Part shown: one piece after another, positions 14,692-22,625 of the stretch | Layout: each line of letters begins with the position of its first letter | Numbering within the stretch: the first letter of the stretch is position 1 | Assembly: GCA_021827875.1 (NCBI GenBank) | Contig: JAKAUA010000084.1 | Span: forward strand, 1-25,264 | Source of the DNA: a bacterium | GTDB taxonomy: Bacteria > Babelota > Babeliae > Babelales > Vermiphilaceae | Reading direction: 5' to 3' | Length of the DNA: 25,264 bases | Made by a program: the position numbers and the translations under genes | The notes under the pieces: model-generated | Database searches by the model: none | The model's input: only the letters and a program-made list of their open reading frames with translations | What the model was told of the DNA's origin: nothing

Positions 14692-16053
14692 TTAGAAATA
14701 GAAATAGAAGCCAAATTCAAATCGTACCACATGCGCAGGTTTTCTGTTTATGATTGTTCCTTGTGGTGTTATATCGCCCCAGATGGTGCCGGTATATTCT
14801 ACTTCTGCGCCAATCACGATAGGTTCTATATTGTAGCGCAATCGCGGTGATATGCGCCACACAGTATCAGTATTGGCAGCAAAATCATACACAAGGCTGG
14901 TAGTGGTGTCGTCAACGGTTATTGATGGAATAATAGGTTTTGAAGTACCTAAATTTTTTATTACTCCGGCGTAAATACCGGGTTCGACTTTGCCGCTTCT
15001 CTTAGCATCCATATATACAGATACGGTACTAAAATTGGTATAGGTTCTGAAATCAGTTACCGGGTCGATGGATGCGACTGCATACCCTCCGGTTAAATCA
15101 TAATCAACCCCATTTTGTGCCCATACTGTTTTTAATAGAAGAGAATAAGGATTCCAATCTAGTTTTATATCGGCAAATGCAGCGCCGCTCCATATATGTT
15201 CATCAACGGCAATATTTTTCTCGGTGGCAATACGGGGAACGAGTTTTTTGATATCAACACCAAAATCTGTTTCTACATGCTCATTATATTTTATGCGTGC
15301 TTGTGCATGCAGATTGGGGATTATAGCGTTACGAATATATTGAGTAATAAAATTGAATGGCCCATTACTTTCCCAGTTTAATTCTGATGTCATAGCAAAT
15401 ATAAGTTCTGCTTTGTGAGCATGATAGCTAAAACGTAATTGCGGTGCATAAGAAAAGGGTGTTATAGGCATACCGGTATTATAGCATATGGTATCGGGCA
15501 CATCGTGACAAAGAGGATGTGTCGTTTGACCTGCTAAAAAAGTAAATGTTGGCCAATCAAGTTGAAAATAAGCATGCTCCATAACAAGCATATTAATAGT
15601 TAAATTAGGTGTTTCATTACCAAAACTTAACACCGTTTGTCCCCAAAAGCTTGCCTCAATTGCACCCGAGATTTTCATACAATTCATCTCGGGCCCAAAA
15701 AAATCAAAACGCATCATGGTTTCAATAGGCATGATGTTATAAGCACCTTTTGCCTCTTCATCTATCCCATAAATATCGTAAATGGGTTCTGCAGGCAGGA
15801 GGAGAATATTCCCTTCTTGTAGAGATACAATCTGACGGGTCTGCCAAAAAGCATCAGTTTTAACATAGCCGGACATTTGAATATCTATAGGTGTGTCATA
15901 GCCACGGAAGATAGAGCGATACAGCTGAGTGTTTTCAGGGATTCCCTGTATAGCCTTAGAATTGGATTCTGAGAATCGTATTTGTGCGTTGTTTATGCCA
16001 AAGCATAAGAGTACAAGTAATAAAATAGGGATTAATTTAATGGATATATGCAT
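14692..16053 (-). CDS. Porin-like outer membrane beta-barrel protein (453 aa)
   Basis: The ATG at 16053 has AAGG 7-8 bases upstream. Residues 1-23 (MHISIKLIPILLLVLLCFGI then NNA) are a signal peptide. From about residue 55 to the end the sequence alternates polar and hydrophobic residues in short strands with many Tyr, Trp and Phe, and it finishes in RFEFGFYFYF. The terminal Phe is the usual signal for insertion by the BAM complex. The first strands (IQMSGYVKTDAFWQTRQ, near 58-74) resemble the opening of DcaP-type porins. The likely role is a general or substrate-selective pore in the outer membrane. The specific substrate cannot be inferred. Two Cys pairs occur near residues 126 and 182-190. 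The Omp85 protein encoded at 22626 would be expected to assemble it. Confidence 0.75.
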   Translation of the reverse strand: MHISIKLIPILLLVLLCFGINNAQIRFSESNSKAIQGIPENTQLYRSIFRGYDTPIDIQMSGYVKTDAFWQTRQIVSLQEGNILLLPAEPIYDIYGIDEEAKGAYNIMPIETMMRFDFFGPEMNCMKISGAIEASFWGQTVLSFGNETPNLTINMLVMEHAYFQLDWPTFTFLAGQTTHPLCHDVPDTICYNTGMPITPFSYAPQLRFSYHAHKAELIFAMTSELNWESNGPFNFITQYIRNAIIPNLHAQARIKYNEHVETDFGVDIKKLVPRIATEKNIAVDEHIWSGAAFADIKLDWNPYSLLLKTVWAQNGVDYDLTGGYAVASIDPVTDFRTYTNFSTVSVYMDAKRSGKVEPGIYAGVIKNLGTSKPIIPSITVDDTTTSLVYDFAANTDTVWRISPRLRYNIEPIVIGAEVEYTGTIWGDITPQGTIINRKPAHVVRFEFGFYFYF

Positions 16054-16143
16054 TCTACGGCCTTTTTTGTATATCTTTTTTAATCTGTAGAAGATTTATT
16101 GTTTCTTTTTAACACATTTTTCCCTCTTTTTTAAGTTTTTGTT

Positions 16144-16171
16144 TTGTTTGAATGTAGTTTTTTAGTATAAT
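16144..16171 (+). promoter_or_regulatory. Distal promoter candidate for the two short genes
   Basis: TTGTTT (16144-16149) and a perfect TATAAT (16166-16171) are 16 bases apart, about 100 bases before the first start codon. It lies in a very AT-rich 221-base divergent gap (16054-16274), so chance matches are possible. Confidence 0.4.
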
Positions 16172-16202
16172 TCTGTTTTTTATAACATAAATTATTTACA
16201 AA

Positions 16203-16231
16203 TTGAATATAGATTTGTTATTTTGTATATA
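16203..16231 (+). promoter_or_regulatory. Proximal promoter candidate for the two short genes
   Basis: TTGAAT (16203-16208) and TATATA (16226-16231) are spaced by 17 bases, 43 bases before the ATG at 16275. Together with the distal candidate this suggests that the two short genes are transcribed on their own. Confidence 0.4.
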
Positions 16232-16274
16232 GATTAAAAGTAAAAATAAAAGGTATTTTAAAGGATTTTTAGTA

Positions 16275-16430
16275 ATGAAGAACGATAAAAAACAACCCAA
16301 AATCGCTCAAAATAATGAGCAATTAGAAAATGCACAAAGAAAAGAGCGCAAAAAAGGGAAAAAAGCCGAACAAAAGCCAGAAGAGTTGCAAAGTAGCATT
16401 GGCCGTTATATGAATATAAATAAGAAGTAA
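16275..16430 (+). CDS. Lys-rich short protein (51 aa)
   Basis: This is a short gene that a 60-codon cut-off would miss. The ATG at 16275 has AAAGGA about 9 bases upstream, and the frame runs to TAA at 16428-16430. The product is highly charged: Lys/Arg/Glu/Gln make up most of residues 1-37, including a KKGKK run (26-30), and it ends in IGRYMNINKK. It has no signal peptide and no hydrophobic segment, so it is cytoplasmic and may be disordered or bind nucleic acid. It lies 30 bases before the Cys-rich gene and probably shares its transcript. I know no family. Codon use and the ribosome site make it a plausible gene, but its short length leaves doubt. Confidence 0.6.
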   Translation: MKNDKKQPKIAQNNEQLENAQRKERKKGKKAEQKPEELQSSIGRYMNINKK

Positions 16431-16460
16431 AATCATTATTTATCAAAAAAAGGGGAAGTT

Positions 16461-16643
16461 ATGAATAACAATAACAACAACAATAATAACAATAAGAACA
16501 ACCACAATCACAATCACAAACATAATGCTGAGTGTGGCTGTGATAAAGATAAAAATCAGGGCAAAATGGACAAAGGTTGTTGTGGCTGCCAAGAATGCGA
16601 ACGTTATTGCAATACACAATGCAAAACCTGTTCTAAAAAATAA
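16461..16643 (+). CDS. Asn/His/Cys-rich small protein, probable metal binder (60 aa)
   Basis: The ATG at 16461 has AGGGG about 6 bases upstream. The protein has three parts: a run of ten Asn (residues 2-11), an alternating Asn-His segment with four His (15, 17, 19, 21), and a C-terminal half with nine Cys at 25, 27, 40, 41, 43, 46, 50, 54 and 57. Spacings include CxC, CCxC, CxxC and Cx3C. There is no signal peptide. The residue pattern suits binding of zinc, copper or similar ions, like a small metallothionein, with the His segment as a second site. It does not match a metallothionein family that I can name. The AAC/AAT trinucleotide run that encodes the poly-Asn could change length by slippage without a frameshift. 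It is followed by a strong terminator. Confidence 0.75.
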   Translation: MNNNNNNNNNNKNNHNHNHKHNAECGCDKDKNQGKMDKGCCGCQECERYCNTQCKTCSKK

Positions 16644-16679
16644 GGCGTGATGGATTAAAATTCATTGCTTAGAATTTAT

Positions 16680-16732
16680 AATCTCTCGTTATAAGTCTTG
16701 TAAAGGGCTCATAGCGAGAGATTTTTATTTTT
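16680..16732 (+). terminator. Rho-independent terminator after the Cys-rich gene
   Basis: AATCTCTCG (16680-16688) pairs with CGAGAGATT (16715-16723), a perfect 9-bp stem that is followed by TTTATTTTT. The 26-base loop can extend the stem with further weak pairs. It lies 37 bases after the stop codon. Confidence 0.85.
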
Positions 16733-16896
16733 GCCCATTTAGATAAGTTTTGTCAGACCAATTTCAAGCTAACAGCAGCGTTAATAAGACTCAATCGTGA
16801 TAAAGCAATACAATCCTGATGGCTCAATGTCAATCAACGCGGTAAAACGTGCTGTGCTTAGCGATTCTTGTTATATTTTTGTTAAAGATATGCAAA

Positions 16897-16948
16897 AGCC
16901 CGCTCGTGGTGAGTGATTTCGTAGAAATCGTATCGAACCATGCGGGCT
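16897..16948. repeat. GC-rich palindromic repeat 1
   Basis: Nested inverted repeats: AGCCCGC (16897-16903) with GCGGGCT (16942-16948), TGGT (16907-16910) with ACCA (16937-16940), and GATTTC (16915-16920) with GAAATC (16924-16929) around a 3-base loop. The core words CGTGGTGAG and ATCGAACCATG resemble a family of palindromic intergenic repeats (CGTGGTGAGCTTGTCGAACCA-like, quoted here only in part) seen in many bacterial genomes. It could also act as a weak terminator on the minus strand, where TTTT follows. Confidence 0.6.
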
Positions 16949-16993
16949 CTAAAAAATGTATGACAGCTATCCTTATGTCATTCTATTTTTTAT

Positions 16994-17047
16994 CCGCCTA
17001 ACCCTTCGATACAGCGGCTATAAGCCGCCACTCAGGGCGAGCGGCGG
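16994..17047. repeat. GC-rich palindromic repeat 2
   Basis: A perfect hairpin GCGGCT-ATA-AGCCGC (17014-17028) is enclosed by CCC (17002-17004) with GGG (17034-17036), and by CCGCC (16994-16998) with GGCGG (17043-17047). The flanking words CCCTTCGA and CTCAGGGCGA are those of a widespread palindromic repeat type in bacterial intergenic regions. It lies 46 bases from repeat 1, and no U tract follows. Confidence 0.6.
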
Positions 17048-17278
17048 TAATAAATTTTATGTTGAGTGCTGAAGATAACCTGTGTGTAATATAGCAAGCA
17101 ATGGAGGGCTGAAATAAATTCTGCCCTGACATAAGGAAGATTAATTTTTTGAGTACTTTTTTTAATTTTGCTCATGAAGTATGGCGATCTATTCATAATT
17201 TTTGCATTTTTCTACAGTACCTCTTATACTTGCTGCCATTGTAATGTGACAGCTTTCATCAATCGTATAAAAGGTCCT

Positions 17279-19138
17279 ATGCATATGATCAGACAGCGCC
17301 ATAAAGTAATACTTATCCTTTTGTTAGTAGCAAGTCATCAATTCTCATTGCGTGCTGCCGAAGAAAAAGAGCTGATCATGTGCTTTAAAGACGGGCGGCA
17401 GGAAGCGTTGACAGGCGCACTCCGTCAGAACGTAATAGGATCCTCAAGAACAGTATTGGATTTATTGGAAGATAAAACTGCTATTGAATCGCAAACTGCT
17501 TTACCAATACTGCTGCCTATTATGAGTGCAACCTTTAACAAAAGTGTGCGACCATTACTTACCGCACTACATCGAGGCCCTAATATAAGCAATAAGGCCC
17601 GAAAAAAAATAGCAGCTGCATCTGCAAATGATTTGAGGGAATTAATAAAAGTGAATGCGATTTTACAGTTTCCTGCAGTGAGTGAAGAAATAGCACGATC
17701 TTTTTTATCAAAAGAAAGAGTTGCACAATTTATTAAACAACCAGCTGCATTTGCACGAGACATTGCATCTTTTGGGCATGAACTAGATGTCTTGTATAAT
17801 CTTGTGCAGCATGTTACGAAAAGCTGTTCGTTTGCATTGGCTGCCCCAAGAACTCTACCAATCTATACTGATCATCTGGTATTAAGCCCTGATGGCACCA
17901 AGCTGGTTGGACAAACTGGGGACCATATGACGACGGTATTTGATATAAAAGAGAATATTATTGGTCCAGTTTATGAAATAGATACTACTTTTTTTCCCAT
18001 GTGGAATACATCCGGCACACACTTTGCTTTTCCAAAAAATAATCCACGAGAAATAACTATATTCGATGCATCCCAAGTACAACAGCCGAAAAATCATGAA
18101 GTCCCGCTTTATTGCTTTGTTCATCTTTGGAACGGTACAGATATTGCCGTATGTAATTTTTTGAACTCGGAAATAGAGTTGCTTGATGTAGCGAAAGAGA
18201 AGCCGTCACGCCGATTGTATGATCCTCTACCAGGTTATGTGGAGGATGCTTTTAATGTTAGCTGGAATCATAGCAATAGCAAGATAGCTGGTCTTGATCA
18301 TTATGGTAATATGAGGATTCACGATTCTGAGAATGGGGCGCAGATTGTTTGTGGCAGGTTTCCTGCGCTTGCTGTTCAAGTAAATAATTGGCTTTACAGG
18401 CTTGATGATCCAGCAAATGACAAGAAACATGATTATACCTGCTTAAAGTGGAGTCCCGATGATTCTCAAATTGCTTACTATTGTAGACCACGCAGGACAA
18501 TGTATATTTGGGATACTGCTTCCGGACGATTATTACACACATTAAAAACCGGAGAAAGAGTGCTGTCAATGCAGGAGCGATATTGGCGATTTGGATTGCC
18601 TGAGTTGGTGGTTCATCATGACCGCGCTATCTGTTCTTTAGCATGGAGTCCTTGCGGTACTATGCTAGTTACTTCTGCAAGCGATAATGCATTACTTATT
18701 TGGGATGCCACTAATGGTCGAGTAATAGATACGATTACACTTCCTGCCGATGATAGGCGCACATTTGTCTCTGTCGACTGGGGAGCTAATAATATGCTTG
18801 TCGTTGCCACAAATGATCAGTTAGTTCATGCCTTTGATATGAATAATGTGGAAAAGTTGTCTGCAATAATGAAAAGCAAGATATCTATTCCACAAGTCAT
18901 GCTCTTGGCACATATTTTGAGATACGATACAGCTTTTGGCCCAAACTGGCTTAATAGGCTTAAAAAAGAAGATCAAGTTGTAGCGACATCATCTAGTAAG
19001 AGTAAACCTAAACAATCACAAGAAGAAAAAAATGAAGAACATTTACTCAGCTTATTATATTCTCTGCCAACCGAACTGAAAGATAGTCTTAAGGATTGGC
19101 TGGCAACGGGCTTTGTCATACAAAGGGCACAAGAATAA
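17279..19138 (+). CDS. Secreted WD40-repeat protein 1 (619 aa)
   Basis: The start is the ATG at 17279 (AAAGG 5 bases upstream), chosen because the paralogue at 19201 starts with the same MxMIR pattern; an upstream TTG at 17168 adds residues not found there. Residues 1-27 are a signal peptide (a VILILLLVASHQ core, then LRAAEE). A helical domain of about 170 residues follows, with ELIMCFKDG (about 31-39) and ERVAQFIKQP (about 170-179). WD40-type beta-propeller repeats start near residue 210 (LVLSPDGTKLVG). Clear ones are LKWSPDDSQIAYY (near 382), YIWDTASGRLL, LAWSPCGTMLVTSASDN (near 454) and LLIWDATNGRV. A helical tail ends in LPTELKDSLKDWL. WD40 propellers bind proteins or peptides. An exported WD40 protein in a bacterium with host-dependent traits may act on host proteins, which is inference. 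Confidence 0.82.
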   Translation: MHMIRQRHKVILILLLVASHQFSLRAAEEKELIMCFKDGRQEALTGALRQNVIGSSRTVLDLLEDKTAIESQTALPILLPIMSATFNKSVRPLLTALHRGPNISNKARKKIAAASANDLRELIKVNAILQFPAVSEEIARSFLSKERVAQFIKQPAAFARDIASFGHELDVLYNLVQHVTKSCSFALAAPRTLPIYTDHLVLSPDGTKLVGQTGDHMTTVFDIKENIIGPVYEIDTTFFPMWNTSGTHFAFPKNNPREITIFDASQVQQPKNHEVPLYCFVHLWNGTDIAVCNFLNSEIELLDVAKEKPSRRLYDPLPGYVEDAFNVSWNHSNSKIAGLDHYGNMRIHDSENGAQIVCGRFPALAVQVNNWLYRLDDPANDKKHDYTCLKWSPDDSQIAYYCRPRRTMYIWDTASGRLLHTLKTGERVLSMQERYWRFGLPELVVHHDRAICSLAWSPCGTMLVTSASDNALLIWDATNGRVIDTITLPADDRRTFVSVDWGANNMLVVATNDQLVHAFDMNNVEKLSAIMKSKISIPQVMLLAHILRYDTAFGPNWLNRLKKEDQVVATSSSKSKPKQSQEEKNEEHLLSLLYSLPTELKDSLKDWLATGFVIQRAQE

Positions 19139-19200
19139 AACGAATTAAACTGCACAATAAATGGATGATCTCTTGTTACAAGTTTCTAAAGGACTGAGTT

Positions 19201-20919
19201 ATGTACATGATTAGAGGGTTTTATAAAATAATATTTGTTTTTTTGTTGCTAGCAAGTCATCAATTGTCATTGCATGCTGCTGAACATAAAGAGCTGATCA
19301 TGTGTTTTAAAGATGGGCATGAAGCATGGGCAGATACATTGCGTCAAAATGTAATAAACTCTTCAAGAATGGTATCTGATTTATTTACAGACGAAAGCTT
19401 TGTAGCATCTCAAAGCGTAATGATAATACCGTTACCTACTATTGATTGTGCAAGTGTGAATAAACTTGTAAAACCGTTATTGTTGGATCCAGGAGCTGAA
19501 AACAAGAAAAGAATATCAGCCTTTCCTGCGCATGATTTGGCCGAACTCATAAAGATAAATTCAATTTTGCAATTTCGTGGATTAAGCAGAGAGACGGCAC
19601 GATCGCTTTTGTCACAAGAAAGAGTTGCTCAGTTTATTAAACAACCAATTCAATTTTCGTGCGATGTTGCACCTGTTCAACATGAGCTTGATGTTGTGCA
19701 TGATCTTTTGCATAATTTGACAAGCCGCTTACTGGTGTTTGATGCGCCAGAAATTTTACCTATTAATGTTGATCACCTGGTATTAAGTCGTGATGGTAAT
19801 AAGCTGGTTGGACGAAACAAGGGTCATATCACCGTATTTGATCTACTAAAAAAAACTACCGGCCCAGAGTATGAATATGATTGTATACCATCTTCATTCG
19901 TATGGAATAAAGATGGGACGCGTTTTATTGTCAAAAATTTAGGAAGCATGAGAACGTTTATATTCGATGCATCACAAACACAACAACCAGAAAAGTATGA
20001 GCCACCATCAATTTATGATAGGATTTTTGGTTCTAATGGTGTGGATTTTGCACTTACCTCGACGGTTAGTTGGGGTGTAGAAATATGCACTACAACAGGA
20101 GGTATTCCGATATGTTCACTGCCCGTTCCATATGGATATGATACGACTGTTGTATGGAACCCTGCCAATGATAAGGTAGCGACCGTTAGTAGTCATGATT
20201 ATGCTGTGAGGGTCTGGGACCTTGCAACTTCAACGCAATTGTCCAAGTGTCACGTGATACCAGGATTGCGTACCAACCCTTTAAAATGGAGTCCCGATGG
20301 TTCTAAAATTGCTTATTACAGACACCCACGAACAATGTATATTCATGATGTTGCTTCAGGAGAATTATTACATATTAAAACCATGCCAGGCGCTGGTTAT
20401 GTATCTGAACATGCTCAATACACCGCTGATTCTCTAGCCTGGAGTCCTTGTGGTACCATGATTGTTACTTCGGCTAACAACAATACATTGCTGATTTGGG
20501 ATGTTGAGATCGGTCAAGTAATTATGACTATTGAACTTCCTGAGGGTGATAAGCGTGTTTTTGTTTCTGCTGATTGGGGGACAAATAACCGACTTGTTGT
20601 TGCCACAAATGATTGTGCGGTATATGCGTTTGATATGAATGATAGTGCGAAGAAGCTATTAAAGATAATGGAAAGCAAGATGTCCATAGCACAGATAATG
20701 CTCGTGGCATACATTTTAAAATATGATACAGCTCCTAGTATAAAATGGCTTAGTCTACTCAGCCGAAAACAAAAATCTGTAAAAAAAGCATTGAGAAAGA
20801 TTAGAAATAACGAAGAAAAGTATCTGCTGAGCCTACTCTATTCTCTGCCGCCTGAAGTTAAGAACAGTCTCAAGCAATGGCTGACAAAGAGCTTTGTTAT
20901 ACAAAAGGCACAAGAATAA
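19201..20919 (+). CDS. Secreted WD40-repeat protein 2, tandem paralogue (572 aa)
   Basis: The ATG at 19201 has AAGGA 7 bases upstream and lies 62 bases after the first WD40 gene, so the two are probably cotranscribed. Residues 1-25 are a signal peptide (IIFVFLLLASHQ then LHAAEH). The layout follows the first paralogue: ELIMCFKDG (30-38), a helical domain, ERVAQFIKQP (near 140-149), then propeller blades including LVLSRDGNKLVG (near 193), VVWNPANDKVATVSSHD, VRVWDLATSTQL, LKWSPDGSKIAYY, LAWSPCGTMIVTSANNN and LLIWDVEIGQV, and the tail LPPEVKNSLKQWL. Identity to the first copy is high at both ends and lower in the first propeller blades, where the two copies also differ in length. That pattern suggests duplication followed by divergence of the binding face. 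It has no enzymatic motif. Confidence 0.82.
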   Translation: MYMIRGFYKIIFVFLLLASHQLSLHAAEHKELIMCFKDGHEAWADTLRQNVINSSRMVSDLFTDESFVASQSVMIIPLPTIDCASVNKLVKPLLLDPGAENKKRISAFPAHDLAELIKINSILQFRGLSRETARSLLSQERVAQFIKQPIQFSCDVAPVQHELDVVHDLLHNLTSRLLVFDAPEILPINVDHLVLSRDGNKLVGRNKGHITVFDLLKKTTGPEYEYDCIPSSFVWNKDGTRFIVKNLGSMRTFIFDASQTQQPEKYEPPSIYDRIFGSNGVDFALTSTVSWGVEICTTTGGIPICSLPVPYGYDTTVVWNPANDKVATVSSHDYAVRVWDLATSTQLSKCHVIPGLRTNPLKWSPDGSKIAYYRHPRTMYIHDVASGELLHIKTMPGAGYVSEHAQYTADSLAWSPCGTMIVTSANNNTLLIWDVEIGQVIMTIELPEGDKRVFVSADWGTNNRLVVATNDCAVYAFDMNDSAKKLLKIMESKMSIAQIMLVAYILKYDTAPSIKWLSLLSRKQKSVKKALRKIRNNEEKYLLSLLYSLPPEVKNSLKQWLTKSFVIQKAQE

Positions 20920-20934
20920 ATTAGTGCTCGCAAC

Positions 20935-22440
20935 TTAAAAAGCAGCTCCTATTTTTGCCCAGAGCTCCCAAACTTCGAGCGCACTATTGCGTTGTGGGAA
21001 TTCCCAGGAGCCGCCCAAGCCAATAAAGGCATCATATTTTGTCTTTTGACGCTTTACTGCAAAAGCAGCATGAATTTTGTGCACAATGGCACTGCGCGAT
21101 GCAGCAGACCAGAGATCCAAATCTTTGGCTGATATATTAATGAGTACCGGATTGCCATTGCTATCAGCATCAAATGCTGCTTGTTGCGCTATGGTACTTT
21201 GGCTTGCGGTAGTAACGAGCGTTGGATGTGCCATGTCAACCGGGCCGGCAATACCATAATTGTCAGGGAAGGGATGAATTAAGCGTAAATGCTCATTGCC
21301 ATGACCCCACAAGCTGTAGCCGACTTCGCCTTCTATGCGGTCATCTATATAACGCCAGCCGGTTGAAAAATCTACGATACCATAGGGGTCCACCCAAACT
21401 TCTCGTGTGAGAATATTTACGCCGGGAATGTTGCGTATTTGAAAGCCATCGAGTTGATTGAACAGAAGATAACGGCTCCACTGTTTGTGTCGCAAATCAA
21501 AGGTGCGACATTGACGCTCACGCAAGAACCAACGCACTTCCAAATCAATAAACCAGCCGATTGCATAGACTTGCGTACATGAATTGAGCGGAATTTGCAT
21601 GTTGATGCCGCTATCTATACAAAAGTGGCCATTGCGTCCTGCGTAAGGATGAAAAATATTGCATGCATTCTGAGGACCGGTCGTAGGAAAGCTGACGCCG
21701 GAGTAATAACCAAATTCAAAATAATCAGAATCTAAATAGGTTGAACCAACACGCATATTAATTTCAGCCAAGCCAACTCGGTGCTGTTTGCCCACCATAC
21801 GCGCCGCGTGCCATGCGCTTTGATTAAATGCAGAGATAATATCAAATGCTGCCCCCGTCCCAATGTTTTGAACTCTATCTTGTCGTAAACGTATATCGTT
21901 TTCAACATAGACAACGGGCATACGCACCGCGAGCCACCAGTTATCAAGCATGGTGGTTGCTTTACACACTCCTTCAAATGGAAAATAGGCTTCCAGCTCA
22001 AAGCCAAACTGTTTTTGATGAGGATTAAGAGTTAGCGTGCCATAAAATGAATCATTGTTAATGCCGAGCCATTCTGCGCGGACATCGCGAACCGGCGCCA
22101 GAGGGTAGGCATCGCCCGTGACCAGAAGTTCATTTTTTTTATCGATTAAAAAATAACGTGCAACTTTAGCATTAGATACCGAACATTGTACAAAAGCAGT
22201 TCCTTGCAATGCCGGTCTGCAGGCGTCTTTGTTGTAAATTAAATCATGCCAAAAAGCAAGTTGGCGTGCTAAATCCTCGATAACAGGACGCGTGTACATA
22301 AATGATTCGGATCTAAATTCTAGTTCATCATAATAACAGATGATAGGATCTCGCGCTTGTGGTATACAACATGGATTACCAATGAAAGCTGCAGTAAAAG
22401 AGCAATAGAGCAGCATTAAAAGAACTATGAGCTTCTTCAT
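20935..22440 (-). CDS. Outer membrane beta-barrel protein candidate (501 aa)
   Basis: The ATG at 22440 has AAGGA 6-8 bases upstream. Residues 1-19 (MKKLIVLLMLLYCSFTAAF) are a signal peptide. The N-terminal 110 residues are Cys-containing (CC at 24-25, then ICYY near 34) and partly helical (RPVIEDLARQLAFWHDLIY, near 51-69). From about residue 110 the sequence shows alternating amphipathic strands with many aromatic residues (for example FYGTLTLNP, FGFELEAYF, EVRWFLRE, GEVGYSLWG), and it ends in LWAKIGAAF with a terminal Phe. I infer an outer membrane barrel of 14 or more strands. It does not match a family I can name. It converges on the second WD40 gene with a 15-base gap and no terminator in between, so the two transcripts may overlap. 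Confidence 0.7.
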   Translation of the reverse strand: MKKLIVLLMLLYCSFTAAFIGNPCCIPQARDPIICYYDELEFRSESFMYTRPVIEDLARQLAFWHDLIYNKDACRPALQGTAFVQCSVSNAKVARYFLIDKKNELLVTGDAYPLAPVRDVRAEWLGINNDSFYGTLTLNPHQKQFGFELEAYFPFEGVCKATTMLDNWWLAVRMPVVYVENDIRLRQDRVQNIGTGAAFDIISAFNQSAWHAARMVGKQHRVGLAEINMRVGSTYLDSDYFEFGYYSGVSFPTTGPQNACNIFHPYAGRNGHFCIDSGINMQIPLNSCTQVYAIGWFIDLEVRWFLRERQCRTFDLRHKQWSRYLLFNQLDGFQIRNIPGVNILTREVWVDPYGIVDFSTGWRYIDDRIEGEVGYSLWGHGNEHLRLIHPFPDNYGIAGPVDMAHPTLVTTASQSTIAQQAAFDADSNGNPVLINISAKDLDLWSAASRSAIVHKIHAAFAVKRQKTKYDAFIGLGGSWEFPQRNSALEVWELWAKIGAAF

Positions 22441-22471
22441 GTATCTTCCTTTTTAGACTAGTGACGTTTTT

Positions 22472-22500
22472 ATCTTAGGATAGCTTTTGTATAAACACAA
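22472..22500 (-). promoter_or_regulatory. Candidate promoter for the 501-aa outer membrane protein
   Basis: On the minus strand TTGTGT (22500-22495) and TAAGAT (22477-22472) are 17 bases apart, each a 4/6 match to the consensus, 31 bases before the start codon. Confidence 0.4.
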
Positions 22501-22517
22501 GTGATGGGGGTCGGAAT

Positions 22518-22544
22518 TTGGTTCTATATGCCTTAAAATATGAT
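22518..22544 (+). promoter_or_regulatory. Candidate promoter for the BamA-family gene
   Basis: TTGGTT (22518-22523) and TATGAT (22539-22544) are 15 bases apart, a short spacer. They lie about 80 bases before the chosen start at 22626, in the 185-base divergent gap. Confidence 0.3.
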
Positions 22545-22625
22545 AAGATAGTGCTACTATTTTTACCAATTGTGTCTAATCTTCTTACTAACAAACAAAA
22601 TTAATCAGTGGTGACTGCGCCCATT

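Larger units (their letters stand above)
16733..17278. other. Intergenic region with two palindromic repeats and a possible gene remnant
   Basis: I see no complete gene here. The left part (16733-16916) holds two overlapping open frames without ribosome sites: one is open from 16733 to a TGA at 16817-16819, and a second runs from a GTG at 16797 to a TGA at 16914-16916 (39 codons). The first could continue into the second through one frameshift, so it may be a decayed gene. Two GC-rich palindromes follow (listed separately). The last 230 bases before the first WD40 gene are AT-rich, without a promoter I would defend. No tRNA cloverleaf is visible. Confidence 0.5.

Noticed and set aside
16461..16530. 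AAC/AAT and CAC/AAC repeat as a CRISPR or non-coding microsatellite
   Set aside because: It lies in frame within a gene with a good ribosome site and there are no spacers. No CRISPR array is visible anywhere in the window.
17168..17278. Upstream extension of the first WD40 gene
   Set aside because: The tandem paralogue starts at the equivalent of 17279, and the extension has no ribosome site.
16733..17278. tRNA or structured RNA gene in the long intergenic gap
   Set aside because: The hairpins are explained by palindromic repeats; no T-loop or anticodon-arm arrangement was found.
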